Positions 9,356-17,903 are shown, counted from the first letter of the stretch. The stretch is 64,000 bases of DNA from Comamonadaceae bacterium 2FH (GCA_005503335.1 SCMQ01000002.1:124001-188000); one strand, 5' to 3'. Program-made: numbers and translations. Notes: generated from the letters alone by a model not told the origin.

Positions 9356-10431
9356 GGGCGGGGCGCGCCGTCAGGCTGGCGCTGGCCGCCGCGGCGCTGA
9401 CGGGCCTGGCCGGCTGCGCCAACCTGGACTACTACTGGCAGTCCGCCTCGGGCCACTGGCAGCTCATGCGCGCAGCCCGGCCGGTCGAGGCCTGGATGGA
9501 AGAGACCCAGACCTCCGAGGCCCTGCGCCGGCGCCTGCGCCTGGCCCAGCGCATGCGTGCCTTCGCCGTGTCCGAGCTGCATCTGCCCGACAACGCCAGC
9601 TACCGGCGCTACGCCGAGCTGGGGCGCCGCGCCGCGGTGTGGACCGTGGTGGCCGCGCCCGAGTTCTCGCTGGAGGCCAGGACCTGGTGCTTCCCGGTGG
9701 CCGGCTGCGTCGCCTACCGCGGCTATTTCCTCGAGGACCAGGCGCGGGCCGAGGCCGCGGCCCTGCAGGCCCAGGGGCTGGAGACCCATGTGCAGGCCGT
9801 GCCGGCCTATTCCACCCTGGGCTGGATGAACTGGGCCGGCGGCGACCCGCTGCTCGACACCTTCATCCATTTCCCCGAAGGCGAGCTGGCGCGCCTGATC
9901 TTCCACGAGCTGGCGCACCAGCGGGTCTACGTGGCGGACGACACGGTGTTCAACGAGTCCTTTGCCACGGCCGTGGAGCGGCTGGGCGGCGAGCGTTGGC
10001 TGGCCCTGCACGGCAGCCCGGCCGCGCGCGCCGAGTACGCGGCCTTCGACGGCCGGCGCCGCGCCTTCCGCGCCCTGGTGCGCGCGTCTGGCGGCGAGCT
10101 CGCCGCGCTCTACGCGACGCCTGCCGGCGAGAGCGAGCGCCGCGCGCGCAAGCAGCAGGCCCTGCAGCGCTTTCGCGCGCGCTATGCGGCCCTGCGCGCG
10201 GGCTGGGGCGACGGCGCGCCGCGCCACAGCGGCTACGACGCCTGGGTCGCGCAGGCCAACAACGCCAGCTTCGCCGCCCAGGCCGCCTACGACGAGCTGG
10301 TGCCGGGCTTCGAGGCCTTGTTCGAGCGTGAAGGCCGGGACTGGCGGCGGTTCTATGATGCGGTGAAGCGGCTGGCCGAACAGCCCCAGGAGGCGCGCCG
10401 CCGCGCATTGAAGGAGATGCCCCATGGCTGA
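9352..10431 (+). CDS. Putative aminopeptidase (COG4324 type), lipoprotein-like
   Basis: A 359-residue protein with an N-terminal hydrophobic segment ending in a lipobox-like LAGCAN at residues 19-24, then DYYWQSASGHWQLM, which is characteristic of the COG4324 predicted aminopeptidases. A zinc-protease motif HELAH lies at about residues 186-190. The protein is probably anchored to a membrane facing the periplasm. It is translationally coupled at both ends: ATGA overlap with the oxidoreductase and an 8-base overlap with the PHA-system protein. Function is predicted from family only. Confidence 0.82.
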   Translation: MRAGRAVRLALAAAALTGLAGCANLDYYWQSASGHWQLMRAARPVEAWMEETQTSEALRRRLRLAQRMRAFAVSELHLPDNASYRRYAELGRRAAVWTVVAAPEFSLEARTWCFPVAGCVAYRGYFLEDQARAEAAALQAQGLETHVQAVPAYSTLGWMNWAGGDPLLDTFIHFPEGELARLIFHELAHQRVYVADDTVFNESFATAVERLGGERWLALHGSPAARAEYAAFDGRRRAFRALVRASGGELAALYATPAGESERRARKQQALQRFRARYAALRAGWGDGAPRHSGYDAWVAQANNASFAAQAAYDELVPGFEALFEREGRDWRRFYDAVKRLAEQPQEARRRALKEMPHG

Positions 10432-10738
10432 CATCCACATCCGCCGCGAACATGGCCTGGGCCTGGCCGCGGCGCGCAAACTGGCCGCCAAGTGGGCCGA
10501 GCGGGTCGAGGCTGAGTTCGAGATGCGCTGCAGCTTCGAGCAGGGGCCGGCGGGCGACAAGGTCAGCTTCAGCCGCTCGGGCGTGAAGGGCAAGCTCAAG
10601 GTGGCCAAGGACCATTTCGAGCTCGACGCCAAGCTGGGCCTGCTGCTCGGTGCCTTCAAGGGCCGCATCGAGGCCGAGATCGTGAAGAACCTGGACGAGC
10701 TGCTGGACAAGAAGCCGGCGGCCGGGAAGAAGGCGTGA
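10424..10738 (+). CDS. Polyhydroxyalkanoic acid system family protein
   Basis: A small 104-residue protein matching the PHA-granule-associated family often found with PHA synthesis genes: MADIHIRREHGLGLAAARKL at the start, then a short beta-rich core with LGLLLGAFKGRIEAEI and a Lys-rich tail. Its molecular role is not established beyond association with the PHA system. It overlaps the upstream aminopeptidase gene by 8 bases and the downstream LysR start (GTGA) by 4 bases, so all four genes from 7259 to 11691 look like one operon. Confidence 0.82.
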   Translation: MADIHIRREHGLGLAAARKLAAKWAERVEAEFEMRCSFEQGPAGDKVSFSRSGVKGKLKVAKDHFELDAKLGLLLGAFKGRIEAEIVKNLDELLDKKPAAGKKA

Positions 10739-11691
10739 CGGCGAGCTTCAACCTTGCCCGCTTCGACCTGGTCTCGGTCCGCCTGGCCGTGGCCTGCGCC
10801 CAGACCGGCAGCCTCACGGCCGCGGCGCGCGAGGCCCACCTGGCCCTGGCGGCCGCCAGCCGGCGCATCCGCGAGCTGGAGGACGCGGTCGGCAGTCCGC
10901 TGTTCGAACGCCATGCGCGCGGCCTCTCGCCCACGGCCGCCGGGCGCGTGTTCGTCAAGCACGGCCTCAGCCTGCTGCAGACCCTGGAGCAGCTGGGCGG
11001 CGAGCTGAGCGACCTGCGCTTGGGGCTGTCGCGCCACATCCGCCTGTGCGCCAGCACGGCGGCCATCAACCAGTTCCTGCCGCCGCTGCTGGCGCGCTAC
11101 GCGGCCCTGCACCCGCAGGTGCGCGTGGACCTGGAGGAGCAGGTGTCCGAGGCCGTGGTCGCCACGCTGCGCGAGGGCCGCGCCGATGTGGGCGTGTTCG
11201 TCGAGGGGCCCGACGAGACCGGCCTGGCGACCCGGCTGTTCCGCCACGACGAGCTGGTGCTGGTGCTGCCGCGCGGCCACGCGCTGGCGGCGGCGCGCTC
11301 GCCGCTGCCCTTCGTCGAGGCGCTGGACCAGGACTGGATCAGCCTGAACACCGGCGCCGCCATGCTGCAAAAGCAGCAGCAGACCGCGCTGGCGGCCGGC
11401 AAGCCGCTGCGCCTGCGCATGCAGGTGCGCAGCTTCGACGCGGTCTGCCACCTGGTCGCCTCGGGCCTGGGCCTGGCCGTCTTGCCCAAGGCCGCCGCCC
11501 AGCCCATCGTGCGTGCCATGGGCCTGGTCACGCGGCCGCTGGCCGACGCCTGGGCCAAGCGCCGCCTGCGGGTGGCCACGTCGGCCGGCGCGGCCGACCC
11601 GGGGGTGGCGGCGCTGGTCGACTTCCTCGTCGCGCCCGAGCCCGCGGCGAAGCCTTCGCAGAACGCGAAGGCTGGGCGCCGCAAGCAGTAA
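10735..11691 (+). CDS. LysR-family transcriptional regulator
   Basis: A 318-residue LysR regulator starting at a GTG that overlaps the previous stop codon. The helix-turn-helix is visible at about residues 20-65 (TGSLTAAAREAHLALAAASR ... ELEDAVGSPLFERHARG). The C-terminal effector domain is typical, ending in a Lys/Arg-rich tail. It is followed after 37 bases by the CaiB-like CoA-transferase gene on the same strand and could control that operon. The inducer is unknown. Confidence 0.87.
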   Translation: MTASFNLARFDLVSVRLAVACAQTGSLTAAAREAHLALAAASRRIRELEDAVGSPLFERHARGLSPTAAGRVFVKHGLSLLQTLEQLGGELSDLRLGLSRHIRLCASTAAINQFLPPLLARYAALHPQVRVDLEEQVSEAVVATLREGRADVGVFVEGPDETGLATRLFRHDELVLVLPRGHALAAARSPLPFVEALDQDWISLNTGAAMLQKQQQTALAAGKPLRLRMQVRSFDAVCHLVASGLGLAVLPKAAAQPIVRAMGLVTRPLADAWAKRRLRVATSAGAADPGVAALVDFLVAPEPAAKPSQNAKAGRRKQ

Positions 11692-11728
11692 TGGACGGGA
11701 CGCGGGCCGCGCGGCACACTGCGCGGCC

Positions 11729-13078
11729 ATGGAGACTTCACAAACCGCATCCGGCGGCCCCACCCCTGGCCCGCTCGCCGGCCTCAAAGTCGTCGAGCTC
11801 GGCCAGCTGATCGCCGGCCCCTTCGCTGCCAAGACCCTGGCCGACTTCGGCGCCGAGGTCGTCAAGATCGAGCCGCCCGCGGACCCCCAGCGGCCGCAAG
11901 CGTCCGGGGGCGACCCGCTGCGCAAGTGGCGGCTGCTCAAGGACGGCACCTCGGTCTGGTGGCAGGTGCAGTCGCGCAACAAGCGCTCGCTGGCGCTGGA
12001 CCTCAAGGACCCGGCGGCGCAGGACATCGTGCGCCGGCTGGCGCAGGACGCCGACGTGCTGATCGAGAACTTCCGCCCCGGCGCCATGGAAGGCTGGGGC
12101 CTGGGCCCCGAGGCGCTGCTCAAGCTCAACCCGCGCCTGGTCATGCTGCGCATCAGCGGCTACGGCCAGACCGGCCCCTACCGCGACAAGCCCGGCTTCG
12201 GCGTGGTGGCCGAGGCCATGAGCGGGCTGCGCCACCTGACGGCCGAGCCCGGCCGCGTGCCGGTGCGCGTGGGCGTCTCGATCGGCGACACCCTGGCTGC
12301 GCTGCACGGCGTGATCGGCATCCTGCTGGCGCTGCAGGAGCGCCAGCGCTCGGGCCAGGGCCAGGTGATCGACGTGGCGCTCTACGAGGCGGTGTTCAAC
12401 TGCATGGAAAGCCTGCTGCCCGAATACAGCGCCTTCGGCGCGGTGCGCGGCCCGGCCGGCAGCGCCCTGCCCGGCATCGCGCCGAGCAACGCCTACCGCT
12501 GCAAGGACGAAGAGGCGTCGGCCGCCAGCGCCGGGCCGCCCCAAGCAAGGCCAGCCCCCTCGGGGGGCAGCGAACCACACGCAGTGGGGAGCGTGGGGGC
12601 CTATGTTCTGATCGCGGGCAACGGCGACAGCATCTTCAAGCGCCTGATGGCCACCATAGGCCGCGAGGACCTGGGCCAGGACCCGCAGCTGGCCGACAAC
12701 GCCGGCCGCGTGGCGCGCGTGGAAGAGATCGACGCCGCGATAGCCGCCTGGACCGCCGAACGCACGGTCGACCAGGTGCTGGCCGCGCTCGACGCCGCCG
12801 CCGTGCCGGCCGGGCGCATCTACACCGTGGCCGACATTGCCAAGGACCCGCATTACCAGGCGCGCGGCATGATCGATCATGTGCAGATGGACGACGGCAC
12901 CGAGCTGGCCGTGCCGGGCATCTGCCCGAAGCTCTCGCGCACGCCGGGCCAGCACCGGCGCAACGCGCCCATGCAGGTGGGGCAGGACAGCGAGGCCGTG
13001 CTGCGCGAGATTGGCCTCACGGCCGAACAGATCCAGGCGCTCAAGGACCGAGGCATCGTGGCAGGGGAGGCCGCATGA
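11729..13078 (+). CDS. CaiB/BaiF family III CoA-transferase carrying an in-frame repeat insert
   Basis: A 449-residue family III CoA-transferase, transferring CoA between carboxylic acids. Family marks: GLKVVELGQLIAGPFAAKTL and FGAEVVKIEPP at the N-terminus, ENFRPGAMEGWGLG, GYGQTGPY, and VSIGDTLAALHG, which holds the catalytic Asp. Between residues 261 and 291 the conserved KDGYVLIAGNG strand is interrupted by a Ala/Pro/Ser/Gly-rich stretch encoded by a palindromic dispersed repeat (separate entry). The frame is kept open, so the enzyme may still fold with an extra loop. ATG 11729 was preferred over an in-frame ATG at 11513 inside lysR. The stop overlaps the next gene's start. Confidence 0.88.
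   Translation: METSQTASGGPTPGPLAGLKVVELGQLIAGPFAAKTLADFGAEVVKIEPPADPQRPQASGGDPLRKWRLLKDGTSVWWQVQSRNKRSLALDLKDPAAQDIVRRLAQDADVLIENFRPGAMEGWGLGPEALLKLNPRLVMLRISGYGQTGPYRDKPGFGVVAEAMSGLRHLTAEPGRVPVRVGVSIGDTLAALHGVIGILLALQERQRSGQGQVIDVALYEAVFNCMESLLPEYSAFGAVRGPAGSALPGIAPSNAYRCKDEEASAASAGPPQARPAPSGGSEPHAVGSVGAYVLIAGNGDSIFKRLMATIGREDLGQDPQLADNAGRVARVEEIDAAIAAWTAERTVDQVLAALDAAAVPAGRIYTVADIAKDPHYQARGMIDHVQMDDGTELAVPGICPKLSRTPGQHRRNAPMQVGQDSEAVLREIGLTAEQIQALKDRGIVAGEAA
12511..12600. repeat. Palindromic dispersed repeat inserted in frame in the CoA-transferase gene
   Basis: About 90 bases that have no counterpart in ordinary CaiB proteins. The core is a GC hairpin, GCCCCC-TC-GGGGGGC, followed by CAGCGAACCACACGCAGTG and GAGCGTGGGGGC. 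From memory this resembles a repeat common between genes in Comamonadaceae; I could not search for it. It is exactly 30 codons long, with no stop in the coding frame. It splits K-D from Y-V-L-I-A-G-N-G in the host protein. Confidence 0.7.
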
Positions 13079-14034
13079 CACGCATCTATTTCAACGAGGT
13101 CGCCACGCGCGACGGCTTCCAGATCGAGCCGAACTTCATCCCCACCGACACCAAGGTGGCGCTGGTCGACGCGCTCAGCCAATGCGGCTACGCCAAGATC
13201 GAGGTGACCTCGTTCACCTCGCCCAAGGCCATTCCCATGCTGCGCGACGCCGAGGAGGTGATGGGCCGCATCCGCCGCCGGCCGGGCGTCGAGTACACGG
13301 TGCTGGTGCCCAACCTGCGCGGCGCCGAGCGCGCGCTGGAGTCCAGGGCGGACGAGCTCAACCTCGTCATGTCCACCTCCGAGACGCACAACCTGGCCAA
13401 CCTGCGCATGACGCGCGAGCGGAGCTTCGCCGCGCTTGAAGGCGTGATCCGCCATGTGGCCGGCCGCACGCCCATCAACGTTTCGCTGTCGACCTGCTTC
13501 GGCTGCCCCATGGAGGGCGAGGTGCCGCAGGACGAGGTGCTGCGCTTTGCGCGCCGCTTCGCCGAGCTCGGCGAGGACCGGGTAAGAGGCCTGACCATCT
13601 GCGACACCACCGGCATGGCGCATCCGGCCCAGGTGGCGCGCATGGTGGCGGCGCTGCAAAAGGAATTCACCGCGCTGCAGCTCACCCTGCATTTCCACAA
13701 CACGCGCGGCATGGGCCTGGCCAATGTGCTGGCGGCGGTGCAGGGCGGCATCACGCGCTTCGACGGCTCGCTGGGCGGCCTGGGCGGCTGCCCCTATGCG
13801 CCGGGCGCGAGCGGCAATATCAGCAGCGAGGACGCCATCCACATGCTGGACGCCATGGGCTACGACACCGGCATCGATATCCCGCGCCTGCTGGACATCG
13901 CGCGCCAGCTGCCCGAGATCGTGGGCCACGAGGTGCCGGGCCAGGTGGCCAAGGCCGGGCGGATCACGGACCTGCACCCCGCGCCGGCCTATGTGGCCGA
14001 GCTGAGGGCGCGCGCCGCAGAGGGCGGCGCATGA
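13075..14034 (+). CDS. Hydroxymethylglutaryl-CoA lyase-like protein
   Basis: A 319-residue DRE-TIM metallolyase. Motifs: the metal-binding RDGFQ after the first strand (residues 11-15), EVTSFTSPKAIPMLRDAEEV, HFHNTRGMG (metal-binding His pair) and GLGGCPYAPGASGN, which contains the catalytic Cys of the HMG-CoA lyase signature. It would cleave a 3-hydroxy-3-methylacyl-CoA to acetyl-CoA plus a keto acid. Translational coupling to the CoA-transferase (ATGA) suggests one route: CoA activation of a dicarboxylic or branched acid, then cleavage. The exact acid is unknown. Confidence 0.88.
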   Translation: MTRIYFNEVATRDGFQIEPNFIPTDTKVALVDALSQCGYAKIEVTSFTSPKAIPMLRDAEEVMGRIRRRPGVEYTVLVPNLRGAERALESRADELNLVMSTSETHNLANLRMTRERSFAALEGVIRHVAGRTPINVSLSTCFGCPMEGEVPQDEVLRFARRFAELGEDRVRGLTICDTTGMAHPAQVARMVAALQKEFTALQLTLHFHNTRGMGLANVLAAVQGGITRFDGSLGGLGGCPYAPGASGNISSEDAIHMLDAMGYDTGIDIPRLLDIARQLPEIVGHEVPGQVAKAGRITDLHPAPAYVAELRARAAEGGA

Positions 14035-14423
14035 TCAGCCACCTCGACCATTTGGTGCTGACCACCAGCGACGAGGCCGCCTGCGTGGACTTCTACACCC
14101 GCGTGCTGGGCATGGCGCTGGAAAAATTCGTCGGAGGCCAGCCGCCCGTGGAACGCAAGGCCTTCAAGTTCGGCCAGCAGAAGATCAACCTGCATGTGCG
14201 CGGCAAGGAGTTCGAGCCCAAGGCGCATCTGCCGGTGCCCGGCGCGCTGGACCTGTGCTTTATCGCCAGCCTGCCGCTGGACCAGGTGATCGCGCGCCTG
14301 AACGCCGCAGCCTGGCCCATCGTGGAAGGCCCGGTGCTGCGCACCGGCGCCACGCAGAAGATCCGCTCGGTCTATGTGCGCGACCCGGACCTGAACCTGA
14401 TCGAGATTTCCGAACCCGCCTGA
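14031..14423 (+). CDS. VOC family protein (glyoxalase/dioxygenase fold)
   Basis: A 130-residue vicinal-oxygen-chelate protein: begins ISHLDHLVLTTSDEAACVDFY and ends SVYVRDPDLNLIEISEP, the paired beta-alpha-beta-beta-beta halves with His and Glu metal ligands. It could be a glyoxalase-like epimerase or dioxygenase accessory for the surrounding catabolic operon. ATGA overlap with the lyase gene. Specific reaction not inferable. Confidence 0.88.
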   Translation: MISHLDHLVLTTSDEAACVDFYTRVLGMALEKFVGGQPPVERKAFKFGQQKINLHVRGKEFEPKAHLPVPGALDLCFIASLPLDQVIARLNAAAWPIVEGPVLRTGATQKIRSVYVRDPDLNLIEISEPA

Positions 14424-14448
14424 ATCCGAAAACATGAAGGAGACATAC

Positions 14449-15426
14449 ATGCAACGTCGTCACACCCTCGCCATCCTGGCCGCCCTCGGCGGCGCGGCGC
14501 TCGCCCCCGCCGCCTGGGCCCAGGCCAAGTTCCCGCAGCGCCCCATCACCCTGGTCGTGCCCACCGCACCCGGCGGCACCACCGATTTCACGGCGCGCCT
14601 GATCACCGAGCCGCTGTCGCGCGCCCTGGGCCAGCCGGTGGTGGTGGACAACAAGCCCGGCGCCTCGGGCAACATAGGCAACCAGCTCGTGGCCCGCGCC
14701 AAGCCCGACGGCCACACCCTGCTGGTGTCCTACAGCGGCTACCACGTGGGCAACCCGCATTTGTTCAAGCAGGCGGGCTGGGACCCGATCAAGGACTTCG
14801 CGCCCGTGGCCATGATGACGCGCGCGCCCCAGGTCATCGCCATCAGCCCCAAGCTGCCGGTCAGCAACCTCAAGGAGCTGATCGCCTACGCCAAGGCCCA
14901 CCCGGGCAAGCTCAACTACGCCTCCAGCGGCAACGGCAGCATCCAGCACATCGCGGGCGAGCTGTTCAAGCAGCTCACCGGCACCTTCATCACCCACATT
15001 CCCTACCGCGGCTCGGGCCCGGCGGTGCAGGACCTGATGGCCGGCCAGGTGGACATCTTCATCACCACGCCGGCCGGCGTGGTCAGCCAGATCCAGGGCG
15101 GCCGGCTCAAGGGGATCGCCGTGACCAGCAAGCAGCGCCTGTCCTCGCTGCCGGGCGTGGCCACGGCGGCCGAGCAGGGCCTGAACGGCTACGAGCTCGA
15201 CTCCTGGTTCGCGCTCTACGCGCCGGCCGGCACGCCGGCCGAGGTGGTGCAGCAGCTCAACACCGAGGTCAACAAGATCCTGGCCGCGCCCGAGGCACGC
15301 AAGAAGGCCGAGGACTCGGGCACCGACGTGGCCCAGATGACGCCGCAGCAGCTGGGCGAGTTCACGAAGAAAGAGCTCGAACACTGGGGCCGGGTGATCC
15401 GCGGCGCGAAGATCACCCTGGAGTGA
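14449..15426 (+). CDS. Bug-family tripartite tricarboxylate transporter substrate-binding protein
   Basis: A 325-residue secreted solute receptor of the Bug (TctC) family, very abundant in Burkholderiales. A signal peptide is visible (RRHTLAILAALGG ... AAWAQA, residues 3-24). Mature motifs: FPQRPITLVVPTAPGGTTDF, DNKPGASGNIGNQLVARAKPDG and PYRGSGPAVQDLMAGQVD. I chose ATG 14449 because AAGGAG at 14437-14442 is ideally spaced for it; the earlier ATG at 14434 overlaps that ribosome site. As the last gene of the CoA-transferase/lyase operon it probably delivers the carboxylic acid substrate. No TctA/TctB membrane genes are nearby. Confidence 0.92.
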   Translation: MQRRHTLAILAALGGAALAPAAWAQAKFPQRPITLVVPTAPGGTTDFTARLITEPLSRALGQPVVVDNKPGASGNIGNQLVARAKPDGHTLLVSYSGYHVGNPHLFKQAGWDPIKDFAPVAMMTRAPQVIAISPKLPVSNLKELIAYAKAHPGKLNYASSGNGSIQHIAGELFKQLTGTFITHIPYRGSGPAVQDLMAGQVDIFITTPAGVVSQIQGGRLKGIAVTSKQRLSSLPGVATAAEQGLNGYELDSWFALYAPAGTPAEVVQQLNTEVNKILAAPEARKKAEDSGTDVAQMTPQQLGEFTKKELEHWGRVIRGAKITLE

Positions 15427-15439
15427 GGGCTCGACGCGT

Positions 15440-15835
15440 TCAGTGAATCAAGGTCATGGCGCAGTTTTTCGCGGCGCCTCGGTCGAACGTCATCGTTCGC
15501 TCGCAGCCCGCTGCGGCGGCCGAGCGCTCGACCAGGCAGTCCGCGAAATCGGCCGAGCCGCCACGATAGACGCGAACCGCCCGCCATACCACCTCGGCGT
15601 TCTCCAGCACGATTTCCTTGGTGCGAAGCAGTGCTTCGAAGGCGGTGACGATATGGGCGCGATTCAATCCGTAGCAAGACAACAGCACCCAAGCCAGCTC
15701 CACAACCGCCACAAGAGGCACAAAGCCCGGCGTTTCCGCGGTCAGTGATTCGACCAGCCGGCTCGCCAAAGGCGACTGCCTCGCGTCATCCTGCATGATG
15801 TAGCGGACCAGCACATTGGTGTCGAGCCCAATCAT
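15440..15835 (-). CDS. PIN-domain toxin (VapC-like)
   Basis: A 131-residue PIN ribonuclease: MIGLDTNVLVRYI holds the first catalytic Asp (residue 5), VAVVELAWVL the Glu, and ADFADCLV the downstream Asp pair; TMTFDRGAAK the last acidic residue. VapC-family toxins cut specific RNAs and are neutralised by the antitoxin encoded just upstream. The start overlaps the antitoxin stop by four bases, as usual for these pairs. Confidence 0.88.
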   Translation of the reverse strand: MIGLDTNVLVRYIMQDDARQSPLASRLVESLTAETPGFVPLVAVVELAWVLLSCYGLNRAHIVTAFEALLRTKEIVLENAEVVWRAVRVYRGGSADFADCLVERSAAAAGCERTMTFDRGAAKNCAMTLIH

Positions 15836-16074
15836 CGTGCCGACGCCCCACGCGCGGCGATGGCGGCATTCATGTCCTCTATGGACACGGTTTTACCGTG
15901 CTTGCCGAACATGCCCTTGAGCTCGGTCACGGAGCGTGTGGCAGCGATGAACTCGTACCGCCCTGGCTCGATCTGGACGAACTCCACCCGGTCGCCCGTG
16001 CCAACGTGCAAGGCCTCGCGAATCTGGGCGGGGATGGTGATCTGCCCCTTGCTGGTGACAGTGGCGGTGGTCAT
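15832..16074 (-). CDS. AbrB/MazE-type antitoxin
   Basis: An 80-residue swapped-hairpin AbrB/SpoVT-type DNA-binding antitoxin: TVTSKGQITIPAQIREALHV is the classic motif, followed by a C-terminal toxin-binding tail (FGKHGKTVSIEDMNAAI). ATG 16074 has GGAG upstream at good spacing; an upstream TTG is less likely. It pairs with the overlapping VapC-like toxin and is expected to repress its own promoter, where a palindrome is seen. Confidence 0.88.
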   Translation of the reverse strand: MTTATVTSKGQITIPAQIREALHVGTGDRVEFVQIEPGRYEFIAATRSVTELKGMFGKHGKTVSIEDMNAAIAARGASAR

Positions 16075-16091
16075 GAAAATCTCCAAAAACT

Positions 16092-16109
16092 CCTTACTTT
16101 AATGTAAGG
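16092..16109. promoter_or_regulatory. Palindromic operator candidate for the AbrB-VapC pair
   Basis: CCTTAC-TTTAAT-GTAAGG, a perfect 6-base inverted repeat just upstream of the antitoxin start. Read on the minus strand it overlaps a possible -10 (TAAAGT) placed 17 bases after TTGCGG. This is the expected layout for autoregulation by the antitoxin-toxin complex. Confidence 0.55.
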
Positions 16110-16161
16110 CATGTTTGTCCGCAAGTCAGTGTCAGGGCCGCATGCCGTGCCAGCGGCTCTT

Positions 16162-16416
16162 TCATTCGAGCGTGTCGAACAGTTCTAGGTAGCGCTGCAT
16201 CGCCGCCTCGGCCGGCGTGCCCTTGAGGCCGTTCCAGGCGTCCCACTTGGCGCGGCCCACGAGGTCGCCCAGGCCGGGCCGGGGCGAGTCCGTGTCGCCG
16301 GCCGTGGCCTGCTTGTACAGCGCGTAGAGCTTGAGCAGCGTGGCGTTGTCGGGGCGCTGGCCGAGGTTCTTGGAATCGGCAACGGCGGCGTCGAAGCGGG
16401 CCTTGAGGTCGGACAT
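16162..16416 (-). CDS. Acyl-CoA-binding protein (ACBP)
   Basis: An 84-residue protein with full ACBP layout: ARFDAAVADSKNL, then LLKLYALYKQATAGD (the signature helix, residues 27-41) and AKWDAWNGLKGTPAEAAMQRY. It binds long-chain acyl-CoA in the cytosol. The start is supported by GAGGAG a few bases upstream. It lies next to a TetR regulator and a phasin, in line with lipid/PHA metabolism. Confidence 0.92.
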   Translation of the reverse strand: MSDLKARFDAAVADSKNLGQRPDNATLLKLYALYKQATAGDTDSPRPGLGDLVGRAKWDAWNGLKGTPAEAAMQRYLELFDTLE

Positions 16417-16447
16417 GGACGGGACTCCTCTGGCAAAAGGCCCGATC

Positions 16448-17119
16448 TTAAGAGCCCGCGCCGTCATCGCCCTGGTAGGCCGAGACCAGCTGCAGCAGGT
16501 GCTGGCGCTGCTGCGCGCGCAGGTAGGGCAGCAGCAGGTGCAGCACATGGTGGGCGCCGCGCAGCAGGGCCTGCTGCGCGCGCTCGGGCTCCAGGGCGCG
16601 GCGCGGGTCGCGCACGTACTCGTAGCTCAGCCAGTAGGTCAGCACCACCACCATGCTGGTCGCGGTGGCGGCCGCCTCGCGCGTGTCGATGTCCAGGGCG
16701 CCATGGCGGGCCATGCTGTCCAGCATCGTGCGCACGGCGCGGGTCTTGTGCTTGAGAATTTCCTGGAAATGGGTCTCCAGCCGGCGGTTGCGCGACAGCA
16801 GGTCGTTGAGGTCGCGGTACAGGAAGCGGTATTGCCAGATCAGCTCGAACAGCGTGTGCATGAAGAACCAGGCGTGCTCCACGTCGCGCACCTCGTCGCT
16901 GGCATTGAGCAGCTCGCGCAGCGCGTGTTCGTAGCGGTCGAACAGGCTGTTGATCAGCTCTTCCTTGGCGGGGTAGTGGTAGTAGAGGTTGCCGGGGCTG
17001 ATGCGCAGCTCGGCCGAGATCAGCGTGGTCGAGACATTGGGTTCGCCGAACCGGTTGAACAGGTCCAGCGTGACTTCCAGAATCCGTTCGGCCGTGCGGC
17101 GCGGCGCCTTCTTTGCCAT
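16448..17119 (-). CDS. TetR-family transcriptional regulator
   Basis: A 223-residue TetR protein. The N-terminal helix-turn-helix is at residues 10-55 (RILEVTLDLFNRFGEPNVST ... GNLYYHYPAKEELI). The C-terminal half is a TetR ligand domain resembling those that control fatty-acid or PHA functions in beta-proteobacteria. ATG 17119 begins MAKKAPRRTAERI; longer in-frame extensions lack homology. It lies between the ACBP gene and the phasin gene, all on the minus strand, which supports but does not prove a PHA-related role. Confidence 0.88.
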   Translation of the reverse strand: MAKKAPRRTAERILEVTLDLFNRFGEPNVSTTLISAELRISPGNLYYHYPAKEELINSLFDRYEHALRELLNASDEVRDVEHAWFFMHTLFELIWQYRFLYRDLNDLLSRNRRLETHFQEILKHKTRAVRTMLDSMARHGALDIDTREAAATATSMVVVLTYWLSYEYVRDPRRALEPERAQQALLRGAHHVLHLLLPYLRAQQRQHLLQLVSAYQGDDGAGS

Positions 17120-17214
17120 GAGTCGGGTCCCCTTCTCTGGGGTTACTCTAACCGACTCGCGGGGCGGGGCGCCAAGGCGGCGGGCCAGGGGCGGGCCGTC
17201 GCCTGCCGCCGGGC

Positions 17215-17715
17215 TCATTCGGCGCTGGACTTGCGTGCCGGCGTTCGCTTGGCGGCGGGGGCCTTCTTGGCCACATGCTTGGCGGCGCCGGCCTTGGGCG
17301 CGGCCGAGTGCTTGGCCGCGCTGCGCTCCATCTCGTCGATGCGGGCGCTCAGCAGCTCGATGTCGCGGGCCGAGGGCACGCCCAGCGTCTTCAGGGCACG
17401 CGCCACGCGGTCCTCGAAGATGTTCTCGAGCTTGTCCCACTTGCCGGTGGCGCGCGAGGTCAGGTCGCTGGCCATGTCGGCCATGCGGCTGGTGACCTCG
17501 GTGATCTTCTCCTCGGCCGCGGCCTGGGTCTTGCGCTGGATGGCCAAGCCTTCCTTGACCAGGGCCTCGAACATCTTGCCGCCTTCTTCCTGGGCCTTGG
17601 CGAAGGCACCCAGGCCGGCCAGCCAGATCTGCTGCGCCGAATCCTTGACCGCGCCCGTCAACGGCGGATCGCCCGTTTCGTCAGCGGCATTGCTGGGGGG
17701 GGACTTCTTGTCCAT
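17215..17715 (-). CDS. Phasin-family (PhaF/PhaI-like) granule protein
   Basis: A 166-residue protein. Residues 25-140 are an amphipathic phasin domain (QQIWLAGLGAFAKAQEEGGK is the typical start), with a Leu-zipper-like helix near ARDIELLSARIDEME. The C-terminal 30 residues are Ala/Lys/Pro-rich (AKKAPAAKR), like the histone-H1-like tail of PhaF that binds DNA and helps PHA granules segregate. The start was set at ATG 17715, preceded by GAGGAG. Confidence 0.85.
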   Translation of the reverse strand: MDKKSPPSNAADETGDPPLTGAVKDSAQQIWLAGLGAFAKAQEEGGKMFEALVKEGLAIQRKTQAAAEEKITEVTSRMADMASDLTSRATGKWDKLENIFEDRVARALKTLGVPSARDIELLSARIDEMERSAAKHSAAPKAGAAKHVAKKAPAAKRTPARKSSAE

Positions 17716-17903
17716 GGGGGACTCCTCTCTATATACGGATCGTGGGCTGCCTGGCGCGGGACGCGCCAAGTCGGCTTTGTAACTTTACGCGCTGCCCCCA
17801 GCCCGGTTTAGGCGCCTGCTCCTAAATCGGCAGCAAGCGGGTACAGGCCATTACTTATTTTTTGTTACAGTGTTTCTACTGACTTTTTCAGGGGGAGTTC
17901 GAC

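Noticed and set aside
86-12153. Very long open frames on the minus strand opposite coaX, the molybdopterin oxidoreductase and the 9.3-12.1 kb operon
   Set aside because: They are stop-poor because of the high GC of the true genes on the plus strand; their translations are Arg/Gly/Ala-rich with no family motif.
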